DNA of 64,000 nucleotides from Spongiibacter nanhainus (GCF_016132545.1 NZ_CP066167.1:2321001-2385000); one strand, 5' to 3'. Positions 42,748 to 52,378 are shown, counted from the first letter of the stretch. The notes: generated from the sequence alone by a model not told the origin. Translations and numbers: made by a program.

Positions 42748-43205
42748 GAGCACAGTCCTTACTTGATGTTATGGACGGACGACTCTGCGAGGGCGTGGCT
42801 ACTACATAAAGCACGGGCATAGGGCACGGGCTTATGGCACGCCAGATCACAAAGGCGTCCCAGACCAGCAAGCATTGCGCTTGAATATTCCGCGATTCTA
42901 GGCGGCACCTTTGTTGCGGTCAGCAGCGGTGCATCTGTGCCTGTCAGTGACGGTTATCACCTGGCCTGGTGGATATCGCACCGGCCTTTTGGGCCGGGCA
43001 TTACCCGAGTGTTTAGTCGTTTTTGACCCGCTTGGGGGTCAACGGTCTGCCCCGTCGGCTGGGTTATCAGCTTACAAGGCGAGACAGATTCTTACAGCTC
43101 ACTCATTATAATTCAAGAAAATCTAACTATTTTTATAAAAAATACTTTGTTGCAGTAATATTAAAAACAAACACTTAGGGCCTGTTCACACAGTAATCTC
43201 TGGGG
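42748..43205. other. Upstream region of aceE
   Basis: This 458-bp stretch has no gene. On the minus strand a perfect TATAAT box lies at 43110-43105, about 350 bp before aceE, with no good -35 box. Between it and aceE are two hairpins, gaccc/gggtc near 43025-43045 and ccggcc/ggccgg near 42978-42995, which could belong to a long leader. A direct repeat cacgggc occurs near 42810-42830. The part at 43110-43200 is AT-rich and lies downstream of the M16 gene. Confidence 0.4.
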
Positions 43206-46076
43206 CTATTGAAAGCGATAGCTGCCCTCTGGCAGTGGCGCGGCTGCCTCCAGTGGCTCACCGCTGGGCACCGCCTCCGCCCACTGACCCAGATGATACA
43301 CGCTCAGCACTCGCCGCTGTGACGGGTCCAGTGTCGCCTGCACCCGCTGCCACCATTCCTCGTAGGACAAGTCATGGAGGGCGGCGATCAGTTGCTCCCG
43401 ACGATCAAAATCGGTGTAACCGTCCAGCAAATCATCCCAGTGCCGCTCCGCCGCCTCTGACAGGTTCTTGGGTGCTTCCCGCAATTTGGCCAGCAATGTC
43501 GCCTTGTGCTGTTTGTAGTCCGCTTCGCTAACCCCGGCGTCCAACCAGCGCTGGAGGTAGTTATTGACCTCCTGCTGCAAACCTGCGGCGTCCATCACCG
43601 GTGACTGGACCAAAAACATCAAACCGCCAATATCACGCTGGGGGTAAACTCCGGCGTTCACCACGTAACCCAGCTGCTTCTGGGTTCGCAATTGATAATA
43701 AAAGTCGGCACTCATCATCTGACCCGCCACACCCAGTGCAACCCGATCGCGCTTGCCCGGGTCAGCGGCCTGCACGTAGCTAGCCAAAGCCGCATCCTGG
43801 TGTGAGCTGGTGACACCCCGCCGCAGTGCCGCACCGGGAGCGAGGGCCCGCACAAACTGCTCGGGGGCAGCCTGCGCCCCAGGTGCCGGCAGTACATCGG
43901 CCACCACGGCGGCAAAGGTCTCCGCCTGCTGACGACTGTAATTGCCATCCACCAGCAGTTGGTAATTCATTGCAGACAGCACCCGCTTGGCGTGGGCTTT
44001 TATCGCCGGCAGGGTCGCGGCCTGGGTGGCCGCTATCATGGCGTCGAGATCCATTTGGTCGCTGCGCAACACCCTGGGCAACTCTGCCATCACCTGCTTG
44101 TAGGGGGCTTGCTCTCGACTGTTTTGCAGCGCTCGCAGCTTTCGGGCACGGAGACGTTCAAACCGAGTGACTCGCCACTCGGGGTCCACCAGGCCCTGGA
44201 GAACCTCCCTGGCCAGCAGCGCTTGTTTGTCGTCAAAACCGCTCACTGTGAAGTTAATGCCCCGCCAATTGGCGGAAAGGTTGTAGCTTAAGCCCGCCAA
44301 ACGCGCCGGATAAGTGCGTTCATTGAGCTGGTCTTCAACCATGCTTACCCACAGCTGGCTGAGGGCCAGGCTCTCGGCAGTGTTCGCCGCAAGGGGCGAT
44401 TCCAGCAGTGCGTAGGCGCGGCCTTTAGGGATATTAAAATGATCGTCATCCCGCCACCACAGCGATACACCGTGGTCGTTTTCAACAGCGCGGGGAATGG
44501 CGCGGCCACCGCTGCTCAGGGAAAAATCCTCAGCGATAAATTCGTTGCGAGCCGGCATCGCCAGTTCGGCTATCGCTCCGGTCTGCTGCCATTGCGCCAC
44601 GGTGTTTTGATCCAGTTTCCGCTCGCCGTAGTCAACCTGGTAGCGAGCAATGCTCTGCTGAGTATCGACCTCCGGCGCCATGAGCGATATATAGGCCCGG
44701 TCCGGTGTCATCGCCGCGAGAAAACGGGATATTTGCTCGGCATCGAATTCGCTCATTTGGTAGTCACCGCGAATCACCTCCCTAAAGGGATAGCGGTGCA
44801 GGTTGGTTGCTAGCTGCACCACCTCGTTGATGGGTGCTGAGCGAGTGCGGTAAAGAAACTGCTGCCTGGCCAGTTGGCTCTGCTCGCGATAGCGCCACTC
44901 GGCAATGCCGCTGTCCCGTATCAAGGCCAGCTCTTCAAACAACAAATCGACGATGTCGTCGGTGCGCGCCATCCCCAAGGAGGTAAGGGTAACCTCCACG
45001 CCAAACAGGCTCTGGCCGTCAAAATTGAGACTTTGGCCCGCCGCCAAAGACTCGGCCCAGCCCCGCTCTTTAAGCACCGACAACAGACTTCCCGGGCCCT
45101 CGTGCCCGAGCAGGTTGCCGATATAGTTCAAAGGCTTGCTGCGCCACAGCGACCGGCTTTCGGGTACCGGAAACTGCACCGACAGGGCCCGCTCATTCTG
45201 CACCGGTTGAATGGTCACCCAGCGCGGCAGACGCGACTCATCAAACAGCGGTTCGGCAATCGGAGTGCGCTTGAGCTCCCGGTCTACCACTTTGCCAAAG
45301 CGCGATGCCACCATTTTTTCCAGGGCATTCAGCGAGTGGGCACCAATCACGGTCAAGCTCATGCGATTTGCGGAATAGTGGCGCTGGTAGAAGTCCAACA
45401 ATTGCTCTCTTAAGGCCTCTTCTTTGTCGGACTGCAGCGTCTCCAGGTTGCCCACCGAGAAGGTGGCAAAGGGATGAGCGGGATTAAGTTGGGATTTAAA
45501 CACCGCCAACTCTCGGCGTCGGTCATCGCGAATCCGCGCCCGGTACTCGGAGTCCACCGCGTTGACTTCCCTGTTTACATACTCGGCGTTGAACAGCGGA
45601 GCAATAAAGAATTGGGCAAAACGGTCCAACGCGGGCTCGAGCGCATCGGCGCGGATATCAAAAAAGTAATTGGTATGTTCAAAACTGGTAAAGGCATTGT
45701 GGCCACCGCCATTGGCGGAAATAAACCGCTGATACTCGCCCGCCTCGGGGTATTTTTCCGTGCCCAGAAACAGCATATGCTCGAGAAAATGAGCCAGCCC
45801 CTGGTAGTCCCGGGGATCGTCGCCGCTGCCGGCCTGCACATCCAGGGAGGCCGCGGCTTTGTCTGCACCGGGGTCAGAAACCAGCAAGACCTTTAAGCCA
45901 TTATCCAGTTCAAGGTAGCGAAACTGGCGCTTGTCGGTCTCGGGCAAGTGAATGCCCTGCTCATTGCTGTTCAAGGACAGCCCGGTCATCGCCGTCAGCG
46001 GTCCGTTGCAGGCCGAAACCAATACAGAGACGATCAGTGCGGCCCATATCGCCGCTAGGGTTTTGCTACTACGCAC
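43206..46076 (-). CDS. M16 (pitrilysin/insulinase) zinc metalloprotease, lipoprotein
   Basis: A 956-residue protein from a GTG start (AAGGA 7 bases before). A lipoprotein signal peptide with lipobox V-S-A-C gives a lipidated Cys23. The inverted zinc motif His96-x2-Glu99-His100 is in GLAHFLEHMLFLG, and the third ligand is Glu in EVNAVDSEYRA. The four-domain length matches protease III (pitrilysin), which degrades small peptides in the periplasm. Lipid anchoring rather than free secretion is the difference from E. coli PtrA. It follows the AI-2E permease gene after a 71-bp gap with short repeats. Confidence 0.93.
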   Translation of the reverse strand: MRSSKTLAAIWAALIVSVLVSACNGPLTAMTGLSLNSNEQGIHLPETDKRQFRYLELDNGLKVLLVSDPGADKAAASLDVQAGSGDDPRDYQGLAHFLEHMLFLGTEKYPEAGEYQRFISANGGGHNAFTSFEHTNYFFDIRADALEPALDRFAQFFIAPLFNAEYVNREVNAVDSEYRARIRDDRRRELAVFKSQLNPAHPFATFSVGNLETLQSDKEEALREQLLDFYQRHYSANRMSLTVIGAHSLNALEKMVASRFGKVVDRELKRTPIAEPLFDESRLPRWVTIQPVQNERALSVQFPVPESRSLWRSKPLNYIGNLLGHEGPGSLLSVLKERGWAESLAAGQSLNFDGQSLFGVEVTLTSLGMARTDDIVDLLFEELALIRDSGIAEWRYREQSQLARQQFLYRTRSAPINEVVQLATNLHRYPFREVIRGDYQMSEFDAEQISRFLAAMTPDRAYISLMAPEVDTQQSIARYQVDYGERKLDQNTVAQWQQTGAIAELAMPARNEFIAEDFSLSSGGRAIPRAVENDHGVSLWWRDDDHFNIPKGRAYALLESPLAANTAESLALSQLWVSMVEDQLNERTYPARLAGLSYNLSANWRGINFTVSGFDDKQALLAREVLQGLVDPEWRVTRFERLRARKLRALQNSREQAPYKQVMAELPRVLRSDQMDLDAMIAATQAATLPAIKAHAKRVLSAMNYQLLVDGNYSRQQAETFAAVVADVLPAPGAQAAPEQFVRALAPGAALRRGVTSSHQDAALASYVQAADPGKRDRVALGVAGQMMSADFYYQLRTQKQLGYVVNAGVYPQRDIGGLMFLVQSPVMDAAGLQQEVNNYLQRWLDAGVSEADYKQHKATLLAKLREAPKNLSEAAERHWDDLLDGYTDFDRREQLIAALHDLSYEEWWQRVQATLDPSQRRVLSVYHLGQWAEAVPSGEPLEAAAPLPEGSYRFQ

Positions 46077-46097
46077 ACACTATCCTTTTCAATCGAT

Positions 46098-46142
46098 ACT
46101 TGTTGATTTGGTGCTTGTTGAGTTCGTGCTTGCCCGTTCAGT
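46098..46142. repeat. Three degenerate 15-bp tandem repeats after the AI-2E permease gene
   Basis: tacttgttgatttgg, tgcttgttgagttcg and tgcttgcccgttcag follow one another at 46098-46142. The first two agree in 12 of 15 positions, the third is more diverged. The block begins 6 bp past the permease stop. Confidence 0.6.
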
Positions 46143-46147
46143 GCTAA

Positions 46148-47275
46148 TCAATTAGTGCTGGGGTCAGACTGGGGCAACGGCTCGTCGCCACCCTCCTCTG
46201 GACCCGCCTCCCGTGCCTCTCCGGCTCGATAATTGTGCCGGGGCCAGGCGTAAAGGATGGCCTTAAACAGCGTCGCCAGGGGTATGGCAAAAAATATCCC
46301 CCAAAAGCCCCACAGACCACCAAATACCAATACCGCAACAATAATGGCCACCGGGTGCATATTCACCGCCTCAGAGAAAAGCAGCGGCACCAACACATTG
46401 CCATCCAGCGCCTGGATTACTCCATAGACAATGCAAACGGTAAAAAACTCACTGCCCCAGCCCCATTGCAGAAAAGCCACCAGCAATACCGGTACCGTGA
46501 CCACGGCCGCACCGATATAGGGAATGAGTACCGAGAGCCCGACCGCCAGTGCCAGCAAGGCCGCGTAATTGAGCCCCATCACCGCAAAAGCGATGTAGGA
46601 CACCACACCAACAATCACGATTTCTACGGCTTTGCCGCGCACGTAGTTCGCCACCTGATCGTTCATTTCTTCCCACACCGAGGTCAACAGTGGCCGGCGA
46701 CTGGGCAGGAACCCCGCCAACCAGTCCAGAATCAGGGCTTTGTCCTTAAGGAAGAAAAATACCAGGATGGGAATGAGCACGACGTTGATCATCAATGCCA
46801 AGACATTGGGCAACTGTGCCAGTGAGAAGGACACCACATACTGCCCCACCGAAGCCACTTGGTTACTGGCCATGGCCATCCAGTCGCGGATTTGCGCCTC
46901 GGTGAACAACTCAGAGCGCTCAGGCAACACCAGCAAGAGTTGCTGCAACTTGCGCAGCATGGTCGGCAGCTCCTGAACCAGATTCACCGCCTGCTGCCAT
47001 ACCAGCGGCAGCAGCAGTATCAGAACGCCAAGAAACAGGGTCAAAAACACCAGATAGGCAATTAATACCGCCACCCAGCGGCTCGCCCCCATGGCCATAA
47101 TTCGCGCCAGCAGGCCCTGCATCATAAAGGCCAGCACCACACTGGTGATAATGGGGATCAGCATATTGCCGACCACCACAAACAGCAGCAGCCCCATCAA
47201 CATCATCAGCAGCAATACCACCGACTCTTCTTCGGCAAACAGCCGATCAAACCAGGATCGCAGTATTCTTAACAT
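46148..47275 (-). CDS. AI-2E/PerM-family membrane protein
   Basis: A 375-residue inner-membrane protein with seven to eight hydrophobic segments and the family layout: an N-terminal helix pair (LLLMMLMGLLLFVVVGN), a soluble middle part (PTMLRKLQQLLLVLPERSE) and the conserved stretch ALLALAVGLSVLIPYIGAAV with the later GVIQALDGNVLVPLLFSEAVNMHPVAII. These proteins have been linked to AI-2 export, Na/H exchange or general permease roles; the substrate here is open. It is between a TusA-like gene and the M16 protease gene on the same strand. The C-terminus is acidic. Confidence 0.92.
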   Translation of the reverse strand: MLRILRSWFDRLFAEEESVVLLLMMLMGLLLFVVVGNMLIPIITSVVLAFMMQGLLARIMAMGASRWVAVLIAYLVFLTLFLGVLILLLPLVWQQAVNLVQELPTMLRKLQQLLLVLPERSELFTEAQIRDWMAMASNQVASVGQYVVSFSLAQLPNVLALMINVVLIPILVFFFLKDKALILDWLAGFLPSRRPLLTSVWEEMNDQVANYVRGKAVEIVIVGVVSYIAFAVMGLNYAALLALAVGLSVLIPYIGAAVVTVPVLLVAFLQWGWGSEFFTVCIVYGVIQALDGNVLVPLLFSEAVNMHPVAIIVAVLVFGGLWGFWGIFFAIPLATLFKAILYAWPRHNYRAGEAREAGPEEGGDEPLPQSDPSTN

Positions 47276-47304
47276 GATAGAAAATTCCCCGGTCCTTTTG
47301 GCAT

Positions 47305-47541
47305 TCAGTCCGCGCGTTTCTCAATGATATAACGGTACTGCTGCGCATCGTGTTCAGAGAGATGGAGAATATTGCCGCTCTGTCGGCAGAAGGCGTCGAA
47401 GTCGCGCTGAGAGCCCGGGTCAGTGGCGACCACTTCCAGCCTCTCCCCCGACTGCATGCGATTGAGGGCTTGCTTGGCTTTTAATAATGGCAGTGGGCAA
47501 TCCAAGCCACTCGCATCCAGTCGCTGGGCGATATCAGTCAT
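47305..47541 (-). CDS. TusA-family sulfur-carrier protein
   Basis: A 78-residue protein with the TusA signature DASGLDCPLPLLKAKQAL, in which the Cys of Cys-Pro-x-Pro (about residue 15) carries the persulfide. The rest fits the two-helix, four-strand TusA fold. Such proteins feed sulfur to tRNA thiolation, molybdenum cofactor or other pathways. It lies 29 bp before the AI-2E-type gene and is divergent from bepA, an arrangement seen in many gammaproteobacteria. Whether it is TusA itself or a paralogue cannot be told. Confidence 0.9.
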   Translation of the reverse strand: MTDIAQRLDASGLDCPLPLLKAKQALNRMQSGERLEVVATDPGSQRDFDAFCRQSGNILHLSEHDAQQYRYIIEKRAD

Positions 47542-47741
47542 AGTAGGATCGGCTTCCTCGCTGTGATGTGTTCTTAGCCATCGGGCTGACAGCGCAGTAT
47601 AGCCCGGGGAAGGACGCCACCCAAGCTGGCACTTTTAGCGCCGGCATCGGTCCTAGTGTCAATACGCGCAGTGATAGCATTTTAGTTGGAGCTGGCCGGA
47701 GTCTGCTATCATCTGGACCATAAAGTAAAAAAGGATGCACC

Positions 47742-49178
47742 GTGTATCGACGCGCACTGATTGTACTTAGCGCCCTGCTGTTTCACATTGGCCCCGCGGC
47801 TGGCGGCGGCAATGGTGATGATCTACCCGACCTCGGCGACGTCAGCGCCTCCCCCTACTCGATGCAACAAGAGCACGAGCTCGGTCGCGCCTGGCTGATG
47901 ATGTTCCGTGCCCAGGCCGATACCCTCCCCGACCCGCTGCTGCAGGACTATACCGAAAATCTGCTCTACCAACTGGCCGCCAACAGCGAGTTAAAAGACC
48001 GCCGACTGGAAACCGTGCTGGTGGACAACAGCACCATCAACGCCTTTGCAGTGCCCGGCGGTGTTATCGGCATTCATACCGGGCTGTTTCTCAACGCCGA
48101 TAACGAGTCACAGTTTGCCGGCGTGTTGGCCCACGAACTAGCCCACCTCAGCCAACGCCATTTTACTCGCTCCCTGGACAAAGCCCGGGAAGCCACCCTG
48201 CCCACTCTGGCCGGGTTGCTGGCCGGTGTGATCTTGGCCGCCACCACCCATTCCGACGCCGGTATTGCCGCTATTACTGCCTCCCAGGCAGCGGCACTGG
48301 AAAACCGGCTGCGCTTTAGTCGTCAGCACGAGCAGGAGGCCGATCGCCTCGGCATGGATACCCTTGCCAAGAGCGATATGGACCCCAACGGCATTCCCTC
48401 CATGTTCGAGAATATGAACGAGCGAGTCCGCTACGCTCGCGCTAAACCGCCTGAATTTTTACTGACTCACCCGCTGACCGATAGCCGTATCAGCGACAGC
48501 AAAAACCGAGCGAGACAGTACCCCCGGCAGGTCTATACCGACAACCTCAACTTTCAGTTAATGCGGGCCCGGGCTGTGGTGCACCACAGTAACAAGCCCG
48601 AGGATTTGCTCAGCCGCTGGGAAGATACCCAAGGGCCCAACGGCGAAGCCCATCGCTATGGCCGCACCCTGGCGCTGCTTAAACTGGAGCGCTGGGACGA
48701 CGCACGGCGAAGCCTCGAGGTCTTGTTGAATAAGGACCCCGGTCGCATTGCCTACCAGTGCGCCCAGGGCAGTTTGTTAATTGGGGAAAAGCGCTACCAG
48801 GAAGCAATAAGCTTCTTGCGCAGCCGGCTGGCTCTCAGCCCTGATAACTACCCGCTGACCATGCTGCTGGCCGATGCCCTGCAGCAGGATGGCCAGGTGG
48901 GGGCCGCCGATAAACTACTGACAGACTTCAGCGAAGTGCGTCCGAATGATCCGGCACTGTGGTATCAATTGGCGGAAGTGCGCGGCTTGGCACGCAATAT
49001 CCTCGGCGTGCACCGCGCCCGGGCAGAGTATTTTATTCTGGTGGGTCAGTTCGAACGCGCCAGCGCCCAGCTCCGCTACGCCTACCGACTGGCAGGGGAT
49101 AACAGCGTGCTTGAGGGGCGAATTCGTCAGCGACTACGAGACATCGACGAGCTGAAAAAACGCATTGAAGAACTGTAG
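47742..49178 (+). CDS. bepA: Periplasmic M48 metalloprotease/chaperone BepA
   Basis: BepA (YfgC) helps to assemble or degrade LptD and other outer-membrane proteins. The 478-residue protein starts at a GTG (AAGGA 8 bases before) and has a signal peptide. The zinc motif His131-Glu132-x2-His135 is in LAHELAHLSQRH, with the third ligand in EQEADRLGMD. The active-site lid region and a C-terminal TPR part (about 300-470, YGRTLALLKLERWDDARRSLE) follow. Length and domain order agree with E. coli BepA. An 11-bp-stem hairpin includes its stop codon. Confidence 0.94.
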   Translation: MYRRALIVLSALLFHIGPAAGGGNGDDLPDLGDVSASPYSMQQEHELGRAWLMMFRAQADTLPDPLLQDYTENLLYQLAANSELKDRRLETVLVDNSTINAFAVPGGVIGIHTGLFLNADNESQFAGVLAHELAHLSQRHFTRSLDKAREATLPTLAGLLAGVILAATTHSDAGIAAITASQAAALENRLRFSRQHEQEADRLGMDTLAKSDMDPNGIPSMFENMNERVRYARAKPPEFLLTHPLTDSRISDSKNRARQYPRQVYTDNLNFQLMRARAVVHHSNKPEDLLSRWEDTQGPNGEAHRYGRTLALLKLERWDDARRSLEVLLNKDPGRIAYQCAQGSLLIGEKRYQEAISFLRSRLALSPDNYPLTMLLADALQQDGQVGAADKLLTDFSEVRPNDPALWYQLAEVRGLARNILGVHRARAEYFILVGQFERASAQLRYAYRLAGDNSVLEGRIRQRLRDIDELKKRIEEL

Positions 49179-49198
49179 AGCGGCGCTCCGCTCTACAG
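49173..49198 (+). terminator. Perfect hairpin spanning the bepA stop codon
   Basis: ctgtagagcgg (49173-49183) pairs fully with ccgctctacag (49188-49198) around the loop cgct. The TAG stop is in the left arm. No T-run follows, so it may act as an mRNA 3'-end stabiliser or a weak terminator. Confidence 0.5.
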
Positions 49199-49252
49199 CA
49201 TTGAAATGATGTTACCCAAGTGAAGTAGCGCTATGCACAAGCGCCGCCAGGC

Positions 49253-50296
49253 CTAGCGCCGGGCAGCGGCAAAATCCAGCATACGGGTCAGCGGCTTCAT
49301 GGCCTTGGCACCCAGCTCAGGATCAACCTCAATTTCATTGCCCCCCTGCTCCAGCACCGTAACCAGGTTTTGCAGGCCATTCATGGCCATCCAGGGGCAG
49401 TTGGCACAGCTGCGGCAGGTAGCGCCGTTGCCGGCAGTGGGCGCGATAATCAGCTCCTTGTGGGGCACCAGCTGTTGAAGCTTGTAGAAAATCCCCTGAT
49501 CCGTAGCCACGATCACCTGCTGGTTGGGCAAGTCCCGGGCAGCGTTAATAATCTGGGTGGTCGACCCCACCACATCCGCCAGCGCCACCACTGACGCCGG
49601 TGACTCGGGATGCACCAGTACTGCCGCCTCCGGATAGACCTTTTTCAGGTCGAGGATGCCCTGAGCCTTAAACTCCTCGTGAACGATGCAGGCACCGTCC
49701 CAAAGCAATACATCGGCACCGGTCTCCCGGGCGACATAATCGCCGAGGTGCTTATCCGGCGCCCACAGAATCTTTTCCCCCTGGCTGTCCAGGTAGTCCA
49801 CCACATCCAGCGCAATGCTGGAGGTCACCACCCAATCCGCCCGGGCCTTCACGGCCGCTGAGGTATTGGCATAGACCACCACGGTGCGGTCGGGGTGCTG
49901 GTCACAAAAGGCGGCAAACTCATCCGCTGGGCAGCCAATGTCCAGGGAGCAAGTCGCCTCCAGGGTAGGCATCATGACCCGCTTTTCAGGCGACAGGATC
50001 TTGGCGGTTTCCCCCATAAACTTAACGCCGGCCACCACCAGCTGCGAGGCCGGGTGATCGCGGCCAAAGCGGGCCATTTCCAGGGAATCGGACACACAGC
50101 CGCCGGTCTCCTCGGCCAGCGCCTGGATTTCGGGGTCGGTGTAATAATGCGCCACCAAAACCGCGTCACGCTCCTTGAGTAGGGACTTAATGCGGTTGCG
50201 CAGGGCGTCTCTCTCGGACGGGGGCATGGGCGACGGTTCGTTCAAGCGCGCCAAGTGCTCCCGAACCAATTCTTGCGCGATAGCCTGTTCCGCCAT
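49253..50296 (-). CDS. nadA: Quinolinate synthase
   Basis: NadA is the 4Fe-4S enzyme that condenses iminoaspartate and dihydroxyacetone phosphate to quinolinate in NAD synthesis. The protein (347 residues) starts at the ATG at 50296, 8 bases after GGAGAG; a TTG at 50311 is not needed. Conserved parts are [21 protein letters not shown], the cluster Cys in [45 protein letters not shown] and the Cys-rich end [13 protein letters not shown]. It stands alone between bepA and the BLUF-like gene. nadB and nadC are not in the window. Confidence 0.96.
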   Translation of the reverse strand: MAEQAIAQELVREHLARLNEPSPMPPSERDALRNRIKSLLKERDAVLVAHYYTDPEIQALAEETGGCVSDSLEMARFGRDHPASQLVVAGVKFMGETAKILSPEKRVMMPTLEATCSLDIGCPADEFAAFCDQHPDRTVVVYANTSAAVKARADWVVTSSIALDVVDYLDSQGEKILWAPDKHLGDYVARETGADVLLWDGACIVHEEFKAQGILDLKKVYPEAAVLVHPESPASVVALADVVGSTTQIINAARDLPNQQVIVATDQGIFYKLQQLVPHKELIIAPTAGNGATCRSCANCPWMAMNGLQNLVTVLEQGGNEIEVDPELGAKAMKPLTRMLDFAAARR

Positions 50297-50445
50297 ACGA
50301 CGTCTCTCCAAACTGCGGAATCTTAAAGCGGTATTTTAACAGATTGTGAGGTGATCACGGAATTTCGAGGTTATTTATTGAAGCTTGGCGGCGAATAGGC
50401 CGTTTTGCAGGGTGATTGGGTCTGCATCCCGATTCGCCAGGGCGT

Positions 50446-50934
50446 CTAATCGTCCCGGCTGCGCCAACGCCCTTCCAGGAATTGCTCCAGCAAGTTGGCG
50501 GTATCGCGATTTTTCAGCGAGCGGAGCCGCGTGCGCGGCAGTGCCGGAGCGCCATTTCCTTCAAGCCTGGTGAACACTTTTTTTCCTGCCTCACCATAGG
50601 CCGCCGACATGCTGGAAAAATCCCGTTGGGATATCGGCTTGTGGACGAGCTTGACGGTCTGGCGGCTGACTTTGTCGATGGACATGGTTTTATAGAGCCG
50701 GTCCACTTCCTGCTCCGGCCCCTCAATGACATGAAAAAGCCGACGCCCTTCGCACAGGCTCACTCCAGTCAGCGCTCCAGCGTCAACCTGTTGATAGTGG
50801 TCTTGCAGGTGCGCTTCCAGCTCCACCTCGTCCAGTGGCGCTTTTAGCTGCGCGGTATAGATGCAGTGCACCAGCTTTTGGTCTCGGTATCGCTGCTCGC
50901 GCTTTTGGTCGTCACTATCACGTTTACCCGACAT
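50446..50934 (-). CDS. Degenerate BLUF-domain protein
   Basis: A 162-residue cytosolic protein. Residues 20-110 follow the BLUF fold: LVHCIYTA with the Tyr at 26, ALTGVSLCEGRR, then LFHVIEGPEQEVDRLYKTM. In flavin-binding BLUF domains the strand reads F-x-Q-x-x-E-G and the Gln is needed for the photocycle; here the position is His68. The usual Asn five residues before the GxTG turn is also not present. The protein is therefore unlikely to be a normal blue-light sensor. The C-terminal 40 residues are basic and unassigned. A CRP-like promoter lies upstream. Confidence 0.8.
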   Translation of the reverse strand: MSGKRDSDDQKREQRYRDQKLVHCIYTAQLKAPLDEVELEAHLQDHYQQVDAGALTGVSLCEGRRLFHVIEGPEQEVDRLYKTMSIDKVSRQTVKLVHKPISQRDFSSMSAAYGEAGKKVFTRLEGNGAPALPRTRLRSLKNRDTANLLEQFLEGRWRSRDD

Positions 50935-50968
50935 GGGTCGCCGCCCCTACTCCAAGGTCACGGCAGGC

Positions 50969-51033
50969 AGTATAAGGCTAAATACGTATGTTAGAGCAAC
51001 TTTATTGCGCGAAATGTGAACTAAATCACATTG
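50969..51033 (-). promoter_or_regulatory. CRP/Vfr-type site and -10 box before the BLUF-like gene
   Basis: TGTGA-actaaa-TCACA (51015-51030) is a full match to the CRP core with correct 6-base spacing and AT flanks. On the minus strand a TATACT box lies at 50974-50969. With a start site about 7 bases on (near 50962) the CRP site is centred near -60.5, the class I position. The site is downstream of eda, so the BLUF-like gene is the natural target. Confidence 0.7.
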
Positions 51034-51083
51034 GTATCGGGGTATGCACGATTGACTGTCCCGCTGCTCACCTCATCACTAGA

Positions 51084-51704
51084 CTATTTTTTGTACAGCT
51101 CCGTCAGCATACTCAGGCAGCCCGAGCGATCGTCGCGCAGCGCCTGCATGGACGGCACCAGCCAACTCCCGCCTACACAGCTCACACACTCCAGGGCCAA
51201 AAAGTCGCGATAATTACTCTGCTTAATGCCCCCGGTCGGGCAAAATCGCACGTCGGCAAAGGGCGCCGCCAGGGCTTTGAGGAGGGGCACACCACCAATT
51301 GCCGACGCGGGGAAGAACTTCAAGACTCGGTGGTCGTCGGCCATCGCTGCCATCAGCTCAGTAGCAGTGGCAACGCCGGGGATATAGGTCGTCAGGGTTT
51401 TGCGGGCAATGGCCGACAACTCGGGTGAAAACCCAGGGCTGATAACAAAATCCGCTTCATCCACCGCCCGCAGCATCTGCGGCCTGTTGAGGACCGTACC
51501 CACCCCAACCAGCGCCTCTGGCATGGCGTCCCGAAATACTGCCACCATTTGCCAGGCATCCGGGTGGCGCAGGGTCACCTCAATGGCGGGCACGCCCGCC
51601 TCTGCAAAGAGCTCGGCGCAGGCCTTGGCGTGATCGAGGGATTCAAACTGCGCCACCGGCATTACCGGTGCGGCACTGGCTAATACGGTATTGGCATCTT
51701 TCAT
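51084..51704 (-). CDS. eda: KDPG/KHG aldolase
   Basis: Eda splits 2-keto-3-deoxy-6-phosphogluconate to pyruvate and glyceraldehyde 3-phosphate in the Entner-Doudoroff route. The 206-residue protein has the family order: PVAQFESLDHA, Glu42 and Arg46 in AIEVTLRH, VGVGTVLN, FVISPGFSPEL, the Schiff-base Lys129 in VLKFFPASAIGG and VRFCPTGGI. AGGAG lies 7 bases before the ATG. No edd or zwf gene is adjacent, unlike the usual operon, so it stands alone here. Confidence 0.95.
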   Translation of the reverse strand: MKDANTVLASAAPVMPVAQFESLDHAKACAELFAEAGVPAIEVTLRHPDAWQMVAVFRDAMPEALVGVGTVLNRPQMLRAVDEADFVISPGFSPELSAIARKTLTTYIPGVATATELMAAMADDHRVLKFFPASAIGGVPLLKALAAPFADVRFCPTGGIKQSNYRDFLALECVSCVGGSWLVPSMQALRDDRSGCLSMLTELYKK

Positions 51705-51861
51705 TGCGACTCCTGTTAAACGTGCTGGTTGTGGCCCAGACGGGCATGTTGAGGCATTTATAACGCGATAGGTAAAGCCTGCTAGACTAATTAAGGAAAA
51801 TCGCCACCGCTTAATCGCTGGCAGCGGGCAACTCCCGCAACGGCAATGCCTCTATCACTGG

Positions 51862-52329
51862 ATGTCCTCCATGCAAGAATCGACCTCACATCGACGTGTC
51901 ACAGCCAATTTGCCCGCCGATCCGATCATTAACCGGGCTCTGGAGCTCGGCTGTCAACGGCTGGGGCTCAGCACAGGCATTCTCAGCCACGTGGTGGGCG
52001 ACACCTATTATGTGGTCGATGTCAGTGCGGTAGATGATACCTTTCAGCGAGGTCAGCACTATCCCCTTAAGGACACCTACTGCCGGGATGTCGTCCACAA
52101 CCGCAAAACGATTTCCATGTCTGGCAGCAGTGCCCTCAACCACATTCAGGCTCACCCCTTGTACCAAACCTTTCCCCTGCAAGCCTACATCAGCACACCG
52201 GTGTGGCATAAGGGGGCGGTATGGGGCACCCTAAACTACTCCAGCCTACTTGAGCAGCGCGAGCCCTTCACCGCCGAAGAAATCTATTTTTTAGAAAGCC
52301 AGGCCGCTATGATTGCACGACGTCTCTAG
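51862..52329 (+). CDS. Stand-alone GAF-domain protein
   Basis: A 155-residue protein that consists of one GAF domain: a helical start (DPIINRALELGCQRLGLSTGILSHVV), a core with YVVDVSAVDD, the pocket region YPLKDTYCRDVVHNRKTI and the final strands YISTPVWHKGAVWGTLNYSS. No output domain is attached. The Cys-rich placement (CRDVV) resembles GAF domains that carry a small ligand, but none can be named. It lies 49 bp before an AraC-type regulator on the same strand and could be its sensor partner. An alternative ATG is three codons further. Confidence 0.8.
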   Translation: MSSMQESTSHRRVTANLPADPIINRALELGCQRLGLSTGILSHVVGDTYYVVDVSAVDDTFQRGQHYPLKDTYCRDVVHNRKTISMSGSSALNHIQAHPLYQTFPLQAYISTPVWHKGAVWGTLNYSSLLEQREPFTAEEIYFLESQAAMIARRL

Positions 52330-52378
52330 CAACGATCTTCGCCTCAGCTAATTCCGTCCCCTGGGGCCGGTCACCGAC

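Noticed and set aside
42748-43205. PdhR operator before aceE.
   Set aside because: No ATTGGT-N3-ACCAAT-like site is present; only hairpins and a lone TATAAT box were seen.
47534-47740. Minus-strand open frame (68 codons) between tusA-like gene and bepA.
   Set aside because: It fills the divergent promoter region, overlaps the TusA start and has no recognisable protein features.
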